Assembly (NCBI GenBank): GCA_021828925.1
Contig: JAJZCT010000192.1
Coordinates: forward strand, 1-6,737
Source of the DNA: Planctomycetota bacterium
GTDB taxonomy: Bacteria > Planctomycetota > Phycisphaerae > WQYP01
Direction: 5' to 3'
DNA length: 6,737 nucleotides
The translations under genes and the position numbers were made by a program. Each line of letters opens with the position of its first letter. The stretch's first letter is position 1. The notes beneath the pieces are model-generated. The model was not told where the DNA came from. It saw only the letters and a list, made by a program, of their open reading frames with translations, and did no database searches. Of this stretch, positions 6,568 to 6,737 are shown one piece after another.

Positions 6568-6737
6568 CCTAACAAAGCACTACTCTATCGCGCGGTTACC
6601 AACCCCGCAACACAGTGCACATTTCATTGCGGGTGTCCCATCTTGCCGGAGCGGCCAAATCGGCTGCGAATGCGTTCCGCAGGCAATTATCGGGTAAACA
6701 AATGCGGCCATTAGCAGATCAGGTTTTTGGCTTGTTG
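6565..6737. other. Non-coding 5' flank of the cas operon
   Basis: No supported gene is seen from the cas3 leader to the right edge. An inverted repeat with 7-bp arms, CCCGCAA (6604-6610) and TTGCGGG (6627-6633), encloses 16 bases that include the palindrome GTGCAC. There is no CRISPR repeat, tRNA or terminator that I can recognise. The stretch may hold the operon promoter, but no clear -35/-10 pair stands out. Confidence 0.4.

Noticed and set aside
6563..6715. Plus-strand 50-codon ORF starting MIPNKALLYR in the cas3 5' flank
   Set aside because: It has no ribosome binding site, starts within the inverted repeat, and has no recognisable domain. Another frame across the same region is also open to the window edge, so openness is not informative.
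1..6737. CRISPR array
   Set aside because: No direct repeats of 28-37 bases at regular spacing were seen on either strand, and no I-C-type repeat end (GGATTGAAAC or its complement).

Overview
This window holds the effector half of a type I-C CRISPR-Cas operon, cas3-cas5c-cas8c-cas7, read on the minus strand from about 6505 down to 710. An additional small-subunit gene, cas11c, is nested inside cas8c and has its own ribosome binding site. All four main reading frames are intact and carry the expected family motifs. The DNA is moderately GC-rich. The host is probably a planctomycete or a close relative. The main clue is the HUH-type transposase-like gene at the left edge, whose N-terminus (YGFWLPNDPRGSW, then RRSVAAAPHD) resembles a family I associate with Planctomycetota. 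That host call comes from recognition, not from a database search.

Layout in the direction of transcription (right to left). Positions 6737-6506 form a 5' flank with no convincing gene. It contains two short inverted repeats, one of them overlapping a possible -10 box, and a possible 10-codon leader ORF whose stop lies inside the cas3 ribosome binding site. cas3 (6505-4274) appears to start at an ATC codon. After a 19-bp gap comes cas5c (4254-3463). cas8c (3466-1715) follows with an ATGA overlap, and cas11c (2110-1715) is nested in frame at its 3' end. After 51 bp comes cas7 (1663-710). A 154-bp gap with a GC-rich palindrome leads to the transposase-like gene (555 to the window edge), which is 3' incomplete.

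The genes should work together as in known I-C systems. Cas5c processes pre-crRNA and caps the crRNA 5' handle. Cas7 forms the backbone on the crRNA. Cas8c recognises the PAM and Cas11c forms the belly of the complex. Cas3 is then recruited to nick and degrade the target. The adaptation genes cas4-cas1-cas2 and the CRISPR array, which normally follow cas7 in this subtype, are not in their usual place; a transposase-like gene is there instead.

The points most worth a second look are the non-canonical start of cas3, the strong internal start for Cas11c, the missing adaptation module, and an insertion in Cas5c near the position of the known catalytic tyrosine.
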